64,000 nt of DNA from Molossus alvarezi (Eukaryota > Chordata > Mammalia > Chiroptera > Molossidae): the NCBI GenBank assembly GCA_037176705.1, contig CM073887.1:58985001-59049000 (forward strand). Reading direction: 5' to 3'. A model generated the notes under the pieces. The model made no database searches. It was not told the origin of the DNA and saw only the letters and a list, made by a program, of their open reading frames with translations. Below are positions 48,815 to 59,805 of the stretch, one piece after another. Position 1 is the first letter of the stretch. Every line of letters starts with the position of its first letter. The position numbers were made by a program, and so were the translations under genes.

Positions 48815-49040
48815 CAGTCCTCGGCTTCTGGGGTGCCTCGTCGTCATCCCTTAAGCTCTACCGGCCGGTGTGGGTCAAGGTGGACTGATGCTGCCGCAGA
48901 GACACCTGGACCGTTAACCGCCGGTGATGCTGAGAGCCGCTGCCAGGAGCGTCCACGCGATTTCATGAGCGTGCCTTGCTGCTGCGCGCCTGATTGGACA
49001 GTTCGCAAGGACCCGCCTCCTGGTTTCCTGAGTGACAACC
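48815..49040 (-). pseudogene. KRAB zinc-finger exon 1 and promoter, copy C (start codon changed)
   Basis: Minus-strand unit homologous to copies A and B, with GC box (near 49005-49020) and CCAAT box (complement of 48990-48998). At the exon end the ATG of A and B is CTG (48817-48815), next to a donor GTATGT. An in-frame ATG lies 11 codons upstream (48847-48845), so translation might still be possible if downstream exons existed, but none is in the window. Probably a decayed copy. Confidence 0.65.
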
Positions 49041-49115
49041 AAGAGGTCAGTTGGCTGAGCAGGACCAGTTTCTGTGGGTGGGCGACACCTGTCCCCTCTA
49101 GGAGGTTTGCTTTTA

Positions 49116-49880
49116 TTTTTTATTTTTATTACAATTTTTTTTTTTCCAGTATTGATTCTATAGAGAGAGGAAGGGAGAGACAGAAATATCCATGAGAGAG
49201 AACATTGACTGTCCGCTTCCGGCATCCTGCCCACTAGGAATGGGGCCCACAACCTGGGCCTGTGTCCTGACGCCATCTCTTGGTGCATGGGTGGACACTC
49301 AACCACTGAGCCCTTCCTTCCTCTGGGGTTTGTCAGTCTGAACCATACTTCTATGTCTCTGGGTTAGCTTTTTTTGTTCATTATATTCCACCAATAAGTG
49401 AGAGCATGTGGTATTTGTCTTTCTCTGATTGGCTTGTTTCACTTAGCATAACACTCTCCAGGTCCCTCCAAGTCCTCTCAAATGATAAAGAGATCTTTCT
49501 TTCATACAGCTGCATAGTACTCCATTGTGTATATGTACCACAGCTTTTTTTATCCATCTGTCTACCGATGGACATTTGGGCTGTTTCCTGATCTTAGCTA
49601 TTGTAAACAGTGCTGCTATGAACACGGGGGTACACATATTCTTTCTGATTGGTGTTTCAGGCTTCTTAGGGTATATTCCTAGAAGTGAGATCACTGGGTC
49701 AAATAGTAGTTCCATTTTTAATTTTTTGAGGAAACACCGTATTGTTTTCCATAGTGGCTGCACCAGTCTGCATTCCCACCAGCAGTCCCCTTTTCTCCAC
49801 ATCTTTGCCAGCATGTGTTGTTTGATGATTTGTTGATGGCAGCCATTCTGGCAGGTGTGAGGTGATACCTCATACAGGAT
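49116..49880 (-). mobile_element. Chimeric L1-SINE retro-insertion
   Basis: On the minus strand an L1 piece (49880 to about 49312: ORF2 C-terminus into 3'UTR, without the L1 3' end) joins a SINE (about 49311-49130) that lacks its first ~14 bases and ends in poly-A. The whole is flanked by an 11-bp duplication GTTTGCTTTTA (49105-49115 and 49881-49891). The paralogous site in copy A (about 6020-6035) is empty. This fits one insertion in which the reverse transcriptase switched from SINE RNA to L1 RNA. Confidence 0.82.
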
Positions 49881-49891
49881 GTTTGCTTTTA

Positions 49892-50640
49892 AATAAAACC
49901 TGTTCCTGGCCCTAGGGACGGTGGTGTCTTCCTGAACTTGGGACACTGGTGTGCGCAGGAAATTTCAGAGTCAGTTTCCAGATGGAGCGACGCCCTTGTC
50001 CTGAGCAAGAGTGGGGTCCAGGCCAGACAAGCCAGACGGGGACCAGAAGGTCAGAAGTCCTACCTGGGTCAAGGGTTGACATAGGCTGGGAGACCATGCA
50101 TAGAACTGTAATCCTTGTTTACATAAAAATGACCTTACCTATGCAATAAAGATTTTGGCTCCATTTTGATCTTTGTTGACAGTGTTGAGGCTTCTACCCT
50201 TCCCTTCTTCACCTTTACACCTTTAGCAAAAGAGTTCCATGGCTGTCCAAGGTCTTGGTTCTGCTGGGAAGTTAGAATCTCGAAGCCTAGGCCCTGACCA
50301 ACCATGAATTGTAAGATGTGTTCAATAAAACTCTCAGGTGTACATTTTACAGTACAAGGACATTTTTTAGATGGTTTTGAGTGTGTGCCCAGAGATTTTG
50401 AAATATAAATGGCTATGATATTCCTAAGGCAACTGAATTTCTATTATCACCAATATAAAAAACAAACAAACAATAAAGGTTCTGGAAATGTGGGATGTAC
50501 CTAAAAACTCAATATACTTAACACATTGATTCAAAACACCGAATACATTTATTTATTTGACAGCTTTATTGAGATAGAATACACATACTATACAATGCAT
50601 CCCTTTAATGAGTACAATTTGTTGGGTTTTATTTTTATTT
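49892..50640 (-). repeat. Zinc-finger 5' block C, upstream part
   Basis: Inverted paralogue of 5300-6020 (for example the 'agacaagggcgtcgc' segment near 5890 and its counterpart at about 49990). Confidence 0.75.
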
Positions 50641-51360
50641 TTAATTGATTTTATAGAGACAGAGAAAGTGAGAGGGAGAAAGAGATAGAAACATCGATGA
50701 GAGAGACATTGATTGGCCACCTCTTGCATGCCCCCCACTGGGGATTTGGCCCACAACCCCAGCATGTGTCCTGACCGGGAATCGAACCACTGACCTCTTG
50801 GTGCATGGGTTGATGCTCAACCACTGAGCCACACCGTTCAGACAATTTGTTGGTTTTTAGTACATTCACAGATAAGTGCAATCAACACTACAATTTTGAA
50901 CATTTTTTGTCACCTCAAAACTAAACCCCTGTGTGCTTTAGCTTTCATTTCCCTTTCTTGTCATCTTCTAACTCCAAGCTACAGTCCTAGGCAACCTCTA
51001 AGTTTACTGTCTATAGATTTTTCTTTTCTAGATTTACATATGAATGGAATCACATACCATCTTTGCAACTCATTTCAATCACTTAGCATAATTTTTTAAG
51101 GAACATCCATGCAGTAGTATGTATAGATACTTTATTTGTTTTTATAGCCAAATAATGTACATTTATATAGATGGAACATATTTTGTTTATCCCTAATGGA
51201 CATTTGATTGATTTATACCTTTTGGCTATTATAAACTGTCAAGTACAAGATTTTGTTTGGATGTATATTTTCATTTCTCTTAGGCATATACCTAGGAATG
51301 AAGTGGTGAATGCTATGGTAATTCTAGGTTTAAGTTTTGAGGAACTGATCCAGTTTTCTT
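50540..51360 (-). repeat. Old L1 3' end, minus strand
   Basis: Degraded L1-type 3' sequence ('acagctttattgagatagaatacacatac') split by a SINE at 50637-50843. Confidence 0.55.
50637..50843 (-). repeat. tRNA-derived SINE (older type)
   Basis: Minus-strand SINE flanked by AATTTGTTGG (about 50618-50627 and 50844-50853). Confidence 0.85.
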
Positions 51361-51384
51361 TTTCTTTTTTCTTTTTAATTTTTT

Positions 51385-51632
51385 TTTTTTTATCCTCACC
51401 AGAGGACATTTTCCCATTTTTTTGTTCAGGTAGAGTGGGAGGGAGAGAGAGGAACAGAGAGAGAGAGAGAAACATCGATGTGAAAGGAACACATCGAGTG
51501 GCTGCCACCCGCACGACCGACCAGGGCCGGGGACAAACTGCAACCGAGGTACGCGCCCCTAGCGGGAACCGAACCCGGGTCTCTCAGGACCGCAGGTTGA
51601 CGCTCTAACCGCTGAGCCAAACCGGCCAGGGC
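51385..51632 (-). repeat. VES SINE (first of a tandem pair)
   Basis: Minus-strand VES SINE with a young-looking consensus and intact head ('ggctcagcggttagagcgtc' in complement). Confidence 0.9.
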
Positions 51633-51637
51633 TTTCT

Positions 51638-51880
51638 TTTTTTTTTATCCTCACCTGAGGACATTTTTCGATATTTTGTTCAGATAGAGTGGGAAGGAGA
51701 GAGAGAGAGAAAAAAAAAATATTGGCGTGAAAGGGACACATCGAGTGGTTGCCACCCGCACGATCCAACCAGGGCCAGGTACAAACTGCAACCCAGGTAT
51801 GTGCCCTTAGCAGGAACCGAATCTGGGTCTCTCTGGACTGAAGGCCGACTCTCTAACCGCTGAACCAAACCAGCCAGGGC
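51638..51880 (-). repeat. VES SINE (second of a tandem pair)
   Basis: Another minus-strand VES SINE head-to-tail with the previous one, more diverged. Confidence 0.88.
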
Positions 51881-51917
51881 TTTTTTTCTTTCTTTTCTTT
51901 TAAAAAATATATTGGAG

Positions 51918-54041
51918 GACTTCCGGTCAAGATGGTGGCGTAGGTAAACGCAGTATCGAGTCTTCCCACAACCACATCAAACTTACAACTAAACTACTGA
52001 ACAACCATCATTCAAAATCGCCTGAAATAGTGCTGAATGGAAGTCCTACAAATACCGAATTAAAGAAGCAGCCACATTGAGACTGGTAGGAGGGGTGGAG
52101 GTGCGACAGGCTGGTCCCACACCCACGTGTGGTGGATAAAAACAGGAGGATACCTTGGCTGGGAAGGCCCTCCCTGAGGACTGAGGGGGCCCTCCTCCCA
52201 CACCAGGTGCCCCGCTCAGGGTTCCAGTGCCAGCAAGAGAATCCCCATAGCTTCTGGCTGGAAAAACCAGCGGGAACTGAAGCTCAGGGAGGCTGAAGCG
52301 GTTGGAGCCCCAGGCAACTCCTCTTAAAGGGCCCACGCACAAAATTATTGGACTCACTTCCTCTAAGCTTGGAGAGGAGGCAGCTCGAGGGGCACCAGAG
52401 ACATACAGGGACTAAGCTGTTTGGCATTGGAGCAAGGGCTTTCTCTGGGACAAACGTGCTGTCAGAGGCCTTTGTTCCTTTGGTGAGCCCTGCCCTCGGG
52501 CAGCTGACAGCTGCCATATCTGGGACTCCAGCAACCTGGCTCATACTGGTTGCCCTGCCCTGGTGATTCCCTGAGGCCCCGACCCATCCAACTTTCAGGC
52601 CCACCCAAGCTGTTGCCAGTTGCTTAACCATAGGATTGGCCTGTCTTGGATCCTGCTTCAGGTTTTCCTAAATTCTTTCAAACAAGCAGCATCTGGTCTC
52701 AGCTAGCCCCATACCTCTCGTTAAGTAATACATAGAAACAAACAAAGGGAGGTGGACAAAATGAGGAGATAAAGAAACACGTCCCAAATGAAAGAACAGA
52801 ACAAAACTCCAAGAAAAGAGCTAAGCAAAGTGGAGATAAGCAACCTAACAGATGCCGAGTTCAAAATACTGCTTATAAGGATGCTCAATGAACTTAGTGA
52901 GGGCCTCAAGAGCATCAAAAAGGACCAGTCAGAAATGATGGATGCACAGTCAGAAATGAAGGAGGCATTAACTGAAATAAAGAATGATTTGCACAGATTC
53001 AATAGTAGAGTAGGTAAAGCTCAGAAGCAAACCATCAATTTGAAATCTAAGGAAGCAAAAAACATGCAATCAGAATAGCAAAAAGAAAAAAGAATCCAAA
53101 ACAATGATGAGAGTGTAAGGAGCCTCTGGGACAACTTAAAGTATGCCAACATTCGCATCTTGGGGGTGCTAGAAGGAGAAGAGAGAGAACAAGAAATCAA
53201 AAACCTATTTGAAACAATAATGGCAGAAAACTTCCCTAACTTGGTGAAGGAAACAGACATACAAGTCCAGGAAGCACAGAGAGTTCCAAACAAGATGAAC
53301 CCCAAGAGGCCCACACCAAGACACATCATCATCAAAATGCAAAAGGTTCAAGACAAAGAGAGAATCTTAAAAGCAGCAAGAGAAAGGCAGCTAGTTACCT
53401 ACAAGGGAGTTGTCATAAGACTGTCAGCTGATTTCTCAAAAGAAACTTTGCAGGCCAGAAGGGAATGGCAAGAAATATTCAGAGTGATGAAAAGCAAGAA
53501 CCTACACCCAGGATTACTCTATCCTGCAAAGCTGTCATTTAGAATCAATGGCCATAGAAGGACTTTCCCAGACAAGAAAAAGTTAAAGGAGTTCATCACC
53601 AAACCATTATTATATGAAATGATGAAGGGTCTTTTTGAAGAAAAAGATAAAATATATGAACAAACAAAATGGCAATGAATACATATCTATTGACAATTGA
53701 ATCTACAAACAAAATGAACAGGCACAACAGAAACATTCTCATAGATACAGAGAACATTTTGTTGGTTGCCAGATGGGAATGGGGTTGGGGGAATGGGTGA
53801 AAAAGGTGAAGAGATTAAGAAGTATAGATTGGTTGCTAGACTGACAAATCTCAAAGGGAAGGGAGTTGGGGGTAGGAAGAAATAAACCAAAAAACTTATA
53901 TGTAACCAATGGACACAGACAACAGTGTGGGAAAAGGCAGGAGGGGGGTGGGAGTGGGGAGGAACGGGTAAATGGAGAAAAAATGAGGAACATCTGTAAT
54001 ACATTCAACAGTAAAGATAAAAAATATATATATATATATAT
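51918..54041 (+). mobile_element. Full-length HAL1 copy 6 (short 5'UTR form)
   Basis: 2.12-kb element from GACTTCCGGTCAAGATGGTG to an A/TA-rich end, flanked by ATATATTGGAG (51907-51917 and 54042-54052). Layout as copy 2: short 5'UTR, ORF1 (52788-53678), 3'UTR without ORF2. A (TA)n run at the tail is probably expanded poly-A/target sequence. Confidence 0.88.
52788..53678 (+). pseudogene. HAL1 ORF1, nearly intact, one nonsense codon
   Basis: One frame of 297 codons, open except for TAG at 53076-53078 where other copies have CAG. It has an N-terminal coiled-coil, a central RRM-like domain (about residues 105-150) and a basic C-terminal domain of the L1 ORF1p type. The stop is at a different Gln codon from that in the inverted-repeat HAL1s, so the two lesions are independent. 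Confidence 0.82.
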
Positions 54042-54052
54042 ATATATTGGAG

Positions 54053-54135
54053 CACCTTTAATGTGCCAGGTACAGATTCAGGTGCTAGGGATACAGTGAT
54101 GAAAAAGACAAAGTCATGGCTCATAAGGATCTTCA
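54053..54135 (+). repeat. L2 LINE 3' end fragment
   Basis: 'agcacctttaatgtgccagg...ggtgctagggatacagtgatg' matches the well-known L2 3' end pattern (recognition from memory). Confidence 0.6.
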
Positions 54136-55420
54136 ATTCTTGCATCCCTAGAATAAATCTGCCACATTTTTCTAATTTAGCTGCACCATTTTATATTTCC
54201 TTCAGCAGTGAATGAGGGTTCCAACTTCACCATGTCCACGACAAAACTTATTTCACTTTTTGATTCTTAGCTATCCTGGTTGTGAGATGGTACCTCTTTT
54301 TTTTGATCCTCACCCAAGGATATTTTTCCATTGATTTTTAGATAGAGTGTAAGATGTGGGGGAGGGAGGGAGGGAGGGGGAGAGAGAGAGAGAGAGAGAG
54401 AGACATTGACATCGATGTGACAGAGACATATCAATTGGCTGACTCCCTCAAGATCCCAACTGAGGCTAAGGATTGAACCTGCAACCCAGGTATGTGCCCT
54501 TGACCAGAAATTGAACTCGAGACCCTCTGGTCCAAGGGCCGAAGCTCTAACCACCAAGCCAAACCAGCCAGGGCCTCAATGGGGATTTAAATTTCCTTGA
54601 GAACTAAAGAGGTCCAGCATCTTTTCATGTGCTCTTGGCCATTTATATATCTTCCTTGGGAAAATGTCTATTTATATCCTTTAACAGTTTATAATTTGAT
54701 TATTTGGGTTTTTATTATTGAGTTATAAGAGTTTGTTACTTTCATTCTGTGAATTGTTTTCACTCTCTTGCTTTAAAATTTTACTTTTAATTGTAGTAAT
54801 ATGTACATAGTATAAAATTTACATCTTAAGCGTATAGTGTAGAAGTGAGCAGTACATTGACATTGGGAAATTGATCTCAGAACTCTATTCATCTTAAACA
54901 AATTTAAAAATTTTAATTACAGTTGACATACAATATCATATTAGATTCATGTGTACTACATGGTATTAGACATTTCTATAATTTGCAAAGTGATCATCTT
55001 GATAAGTCTAGTACCCATCTGACACCATACACAGTTGTTACAATATTATGAACTCCATTTCTTATGCTGTAATTTATATCCTGTGATTATATTTATAACT
55101 GGCAATTTGTACTTTTTAATCCCTTCACCTTTTTCCAAACCCCCCAAATTCATGGCAACTATGAATTTGTTCTCTGTATCTATCTGTTTCTTCATTTATT
55201 TTGTGTTTTAGATTCTACATACAAATGAAATCATATGGTACTTATCTTTTGCTGTCTACCTTATTTCTCTTAGCATAACACCCTCTAGGTCCATTAATGT
55301 TGTCACAAACGGCAACATCTCATTCTTTTTTATGGCGGAGTAATATTCCATTGTTATATGTACAACACTTTCTTTATCCAATCATTTATTAATAGATACT
55401 TAGGTTCTTTCCATATCTTG
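54136..55420 (-). repeat. Old L1 ORF2 3' part and 3'UTR, minus strand
   Basis: 54136-54298 and 54576-54890 look like one degraded L1; 54890-55420 like a second L1 3' end, with a related copy at 16286-16800. Split by a SINE at 54299-54575. Confidence 0.6.
54299..54575 (-). repeat. VES SINE
   Basis: Minus-strand SINE with (GGGA)n and (GA)n runs (54358-54402). Flanked by imperfect ATGGTACCTC-like sequence; TSD uncertain. Confidence 0.85.
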
Positions 55421-55424
55421 GCTG

Positions 55425-55780
55425 TTGTACGTATTCTTCTCAAACTATTCTAAAAAATTAGAGGAGGGAAGGGCTCCCAAATTCATTTTATGAAGCCAAC
55501 GTTACCCTCAAACCAAAAACCTATTAGAATAAATGAATTCAGTAGTGTTTTTATTTTTCAAAACAGAAAATCCATACACATTATCATCTCCCTATCCCAG
55601 CTTCCCTTAGGAACTGGCAACCACCATTCTACTTTCTGTCTTTAGGAATGTCACTATTCATGGTCAGTATCTCACACAAGTGGATTTATATAGCAGTTTT
55701 TCTTTTGTGACTGAAAATCCTCTCAAATGACATAAACACAGAAAGATACTACAAATATCTGTGGTCAAAATCAATAGGGC
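55425..55780. repeat. Small L1 fragments in both orientations
   Basis: 55430-55525 is an L1 ORF2 fragment on the plus strand ('ttcattttatgaagccaac'). 55560-55690 looks like antisense L1 3' sequence. Low resolution. Confidence 0.4.
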
Positions 55781-55945
55781 CCTGGCAAGTGTGATTCAGT
55801 TGGTTGGAGCATCGTACTATGCACTGAAAGGTCATGGGTTTGATTCCCCCTCAGGGAATACATACCTGGGTTCGAAGGCAACTGATGAATGCCCCCCCCC
55901 ACCTCCCTTCCTCTCTCTAAATCAATAAAAAAAACAACATGTCCT
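55781..55945 (+). repeat. tRNA-derived SINE
   Basis: Head 'ggcaagtgtgattcagttggttggagcatcg', a variant head also seen at 62160; A-rich tail. Confidence 0.75.
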
Positions 55946-56097
55946 CGGTGGGATTGAAAATAAATAAACAAATAAAATAAAATAAATAGGAAGTCTCAAG
56001 TTCCAGAAAACAATGTCCAAACTTATGACCACATGTTATATACATACATTTGTAACAACTGTATAATTGAAGATGAACCATGTCTGTATCTTTATCT
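55946..56097. other. Short spacer, nothing recognised
   Basis: A-rich tail followed by unrecognised sequence up to the L1 target duplication. Confidence 0.4.
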
Positions 56098-56113
56098 CTA
56101 TGGTGAATCTTTA

Positions 56114-58074
56114 TTTTTTAAATTAATTAATTTATTTTTGTTATAGATGTTTACCCCTACCCCTGACTCCCCCCCATCCCTGCCCTGTCCCCAGCTTTGT
56201 TGTCCATGTTCATTGTTCATGCACACATGCATATAAGTTCTGTGGTTTATTTCTCCCCTACCATCCCCTCTTCTGGGGGTTGTCAGTCTGTACCCCACTT
56301 CCACGTCTCTGGGACTACCCCATTCCTCAGACTGTTATGTTCATTATATTCCACAAATAAGTGAGATCATATGATACTTGTCTTTCTCTGTTTGGCTTGT
56401 TTCGCTTAGGATGATACTTTCCAGGTCCCTCCATGTCGTCTCAAAGGATAAGAGATCTTTCTTTCTTACAGCTGCATAGTACTCCATTGTGTATATGTAC
56501 TACACCTTTTTCTTGGGAACTTATAGAGAAATGAAACTTTATTTGATACAGTAATGATCTGTGGTGTATCACTTGAGAACTACTGTCACAACCCCACTCT
56601 TTTCAGAACACTGGCTCGTCCTGGCTGCTGAAAATGGTTTTGAGCTTCTGGGCCCCAGTTCTGGAGGGCAGAGACTCTTGTCCAGACCACTGATTTTGGT
56701 TCCTTTGCAACAAAAGAGAAGTTCCTTATACAGGAATTTTTGTTGTTGTGGTTGCAACTGTTGCTTACAACATACACTGTATAGAATGTAGTGTGCTTTT
56801 TTATTTATTTTTATTTTTTGCTATTTTATTTTATTTATTTATTCATATTTTTAAAAATTAATTTATTTTTGTTACCAATGTGTCTCCTTTCCCCCCCACT
56901 GATTCCCCCCTCCCTGCCCTGTCCCCAGCTTTGTTGTCCATGTCCATTGTTCATGCATATATGCATATAAGTTCTATGGTGTATCTCCCCCCCCCTTCAG
57001 GGGACTGTCAGTCTGTACCCCACTTCCACGTCTCTGGGACTACCCCATTCCTCAGACTGTTATGTTCCTTATATTTCAAAAATAAGTGAGATCATGTGAT
57101 ATTTGTCTTTCTCTGCTTGGCTTGTTTCGCTTAGGATACTTTCCAGGTTCCTCTATGTCGTCTCAAAGGATAAGAGATCTTTCTTTCTTACAGCTGCATA
57201 GTACTCCATTGTGTATATGTAACACAGCTTTATTTATTCATTCGTCTACTGATGGACATTTGGGCTGTTTCCAGTTCTTAGCTATTGTAAACAGTGCTGC
57301 TACGAACACGGGGGTACATATATTCTTTCTGATTGGTGTTTCAGGCTTCTTAGGGTATATTCCTAGAAGTGGGATCACTGGGTCAAATGGCAGTTCAATT
57401 TTTAATTTTTTGAGGTAACACCATATTGTTTTCCATAGTGGCTGCACCAGTCTGCATTCCCACCAGCAGTGTACTAGAGTCCCCTTTTCTCCACACCCTT
57501 GCCAACACTTGTTTTTTGATGATTTGTTGATGGCGGCCATTTTGACAGATGTGTTGTTTTAATTTGCATCTCTCTGATGATTAGTGATGTTGAGCATTTC
57601 TTCATATGTCTCTTAGCCACTTGTATGTCCTGTTTGGAGAGGTGTCTATTTAGTTCCTCTGTCCATTTTTAAATTAGGTTCTTTGTCTTCCTTTTGTTGA
57701 GTTGTCTGAGCACTCTATATATATTGGAAATTAACTCCTTATCTGATATATCATTGGCAATTATGCTCTCCCATAGAGTGGGTTGCCTTTCCATTTTATG
57801 ATTGTTTCTTTTGCTGTGCAGAAGCTTTGGAGTTTGATGTAGTTCCATGTATTCATTTTCTCCTTTGTTTCTGTTGCCTTATGTGATATATCAGTGAAAA
57901 TTCTGCTGCGTATGATGTCTGCAATTTTGTTGCGTACATTTTGTTCTAAGATTTTTATGGATTCATGAGTCACATTTAAGTCTTTTATCCACTTTGAGTT
58001 TATTCTTGTGTATGGTGTAAGCTGATGGTCTAGTTTCATTTTTTTTGCATGTAGCTATCCAATTTTCCCAACAT
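56114..58074 (-). mobile_element. Composite L1 insertion with an internal foreign 3'-end segment
   Basis: The entire interval is flanked by a perfect 16-bp duplication CTATGGTGAATCTTTA (56098-56113 and 58075-58090), so it entered as a unit. On the minus strand it reads L1 ORF2 to 3' end (58074 to about 56800), then a ~285-bp non-L1 segment with an AATAAA signal about 30 bases before an A-rich stretch (56795-56512), then again L1 3' end (about 56511-56114). Two L1 3' ends in one insertion suggest 3' transduction or RNA template jumping. Confidence 0.78.
56512..56797 (-). other. Non-L1 segment inside the composite insertion
   Basis: On the minus strand it ends with AATAAAG, about 17 bases of sequence, then AAGAAAAAG, as an mRNA 3' end would. 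Coding content not recognised. Confidence 0.5.
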
Positions 58075-58090
58075 CTATGGTGAATCTTTA

Positions 58091-59330
58091 AAGTGAATCA
58101 ATGAAAACAGGGCATTCTGTATTGCTGCCTGTATTTATTTCCATAGTCAGGAAGTTCCTGCAACAGTGTTTAAGATGTATTACATGGTCGAAATCCAAGT
58201 AAGCAATAATGATATCTTCCTTCACTGAGGCTGCTACTCTTATAGAACAGAAATATATACACACTACCCTCCCTATTATGTCACATCAATTTTTACTTTT
58301 CTTCACAGCCCTCATTTCCTTCTTATAAACTAAAGCTTTACCATTTGTTGACCATCTCTCTTTTTCCACAAAATCATAAGCACCAGGACTGCAAGAACAA
58401 GGTTGTCTCATGTCACTGTATCCAGATCCTACAGGGCCTTGATTATTTGTGCTTAATTGGATACAATGACTCTAAAATGCATGGAATTGAGGGATGTTGA
58501 AATATCAGTGTCAAGAGTGCAGTGTCTGAGCAAGAAAGGCCTGATTGGACCAGTGGTCCTGTCTTCTCTCTTGCTAGGTTTGTATTTGCTCACCATTTAC
58601 CTAAACTTAGAGGTCTCAGTTGAGTCAGAAAGGTGATATTAAAAATATTATGCAGTATACTAAGAAGTGAATTTATATATTTTAACTGAGGTACTTTATA
58701 GTGAATGTTCTAACAACCATAGGGAATGCATCAGTGTTCAGATAATAAATACTAAAGTAAAAGTTTCAGAAGGCGGGGAGCTGGCCTACAATCACTGCAT
58801 GGTCAAGTCTCATCCTGTTGAGAAAGATATCACAAACCTCCTTCATCAAAGCTACTGGGTGACTGTAATGAATTAAGACAAAAAGAAATATATTTTGTAA
58901 CCATGTCTCAAAAAATGGTAAAAGTGATAATTTCAAATCATAAAACTATTTCCTTTTTCTTACTAATATGATTGACTGCAGCTTCTTACAAATTAAGTTA
59001 GCTTCACTATGTTGTTTTTCCCTTCTAGAAGACAAGGTTTATGATTACCAATTACATAATAAGTTTACCTCCTCATAGCATTCAATGTTCAAAAACATCA
59101 CAGTGCCTTGGATAGCCATCAAATAATCTAACACAGGCCAAATTCTATAAAAGTTCTGAGCTATCTTTTGTTACCCACCCCAGTCATGTGTATTTTGTGG
59201 TCATTCTTATTATTAGAATTCATTACACCTCTCTCTTTGACTCCATTCATGATCCTGCAGGTCACTGGTAACAGGGCACCAAAACCATGATTTAAGGTTT
59301 TGTTATAAGTGAATGAAAATTAATGGCAAT
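58091..59330. other. No recognisable gene or repeat
   Basis: About 1.2 kb of AT-rich sequence. Short ORFs (for example 58667-58876) have no recognisable domains. Confidence 0.4.
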
Positions 59331-59339
59331 GTAACCATG

Positions 59340-59805
59340 GAACCAGCTCAAATTGAGCCCTTCACTGCTTCTAACTAGATACTAAGTTGTTTTTCAGAGA
59401 TAACAGAACAAGACTGCAAATCAGACAGTTGGACAGTCAGCCATGGGCATTAGAGAGAGAATTCATTCTAGAATAACCTTCCAAAGTCGCCAGGTCCACC
59501 AAATCCACTGGGGACTGCATGCTAACCCCCCCAAATTCAAACATGGGAAGCATGAAAAGCCCTAATCCTCCTACCCACTAGGCTCTCATTATATTGAAGC
59601 AATGTAAGTATAGAATATGCATAAACCCTTCTTCCTTTAAATGTAACCCAAAAACTTCAGTGGGAGAGACAGATTTGAGCCTTGCCTCCTGCCTCTTTGC
59701 TAGTCAAATATGCAATAAAAAGTCTTGTCTTTTCTCAAATCCATTCCATAATATTGATTTCTATTCATGTCAGGCAGTGAGTCCTTGCTCAGTGACAATT
59801 TTGGC
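59340..59805 (+). repeat. Candidate ERV class I LTR
   Basis: It ends with an AATAAA signal (59715-59720), a T/C-rich U5 and 'acaattttggcaaccgagatggga', which looks like an LTR end followed by a primer-binding site beginning TGGCAACC. The 5' limit is not determined. Recognition is tentative. Confidence 0.4.

Noticed and set aside
48530..48847. 105-codon minus-strand frame beginning at the upstream ATG of copy C
   Set aside because: It runs through the exon-1 donor into GC-rich intron 1; only the first 11 codons are plausibly exonic.
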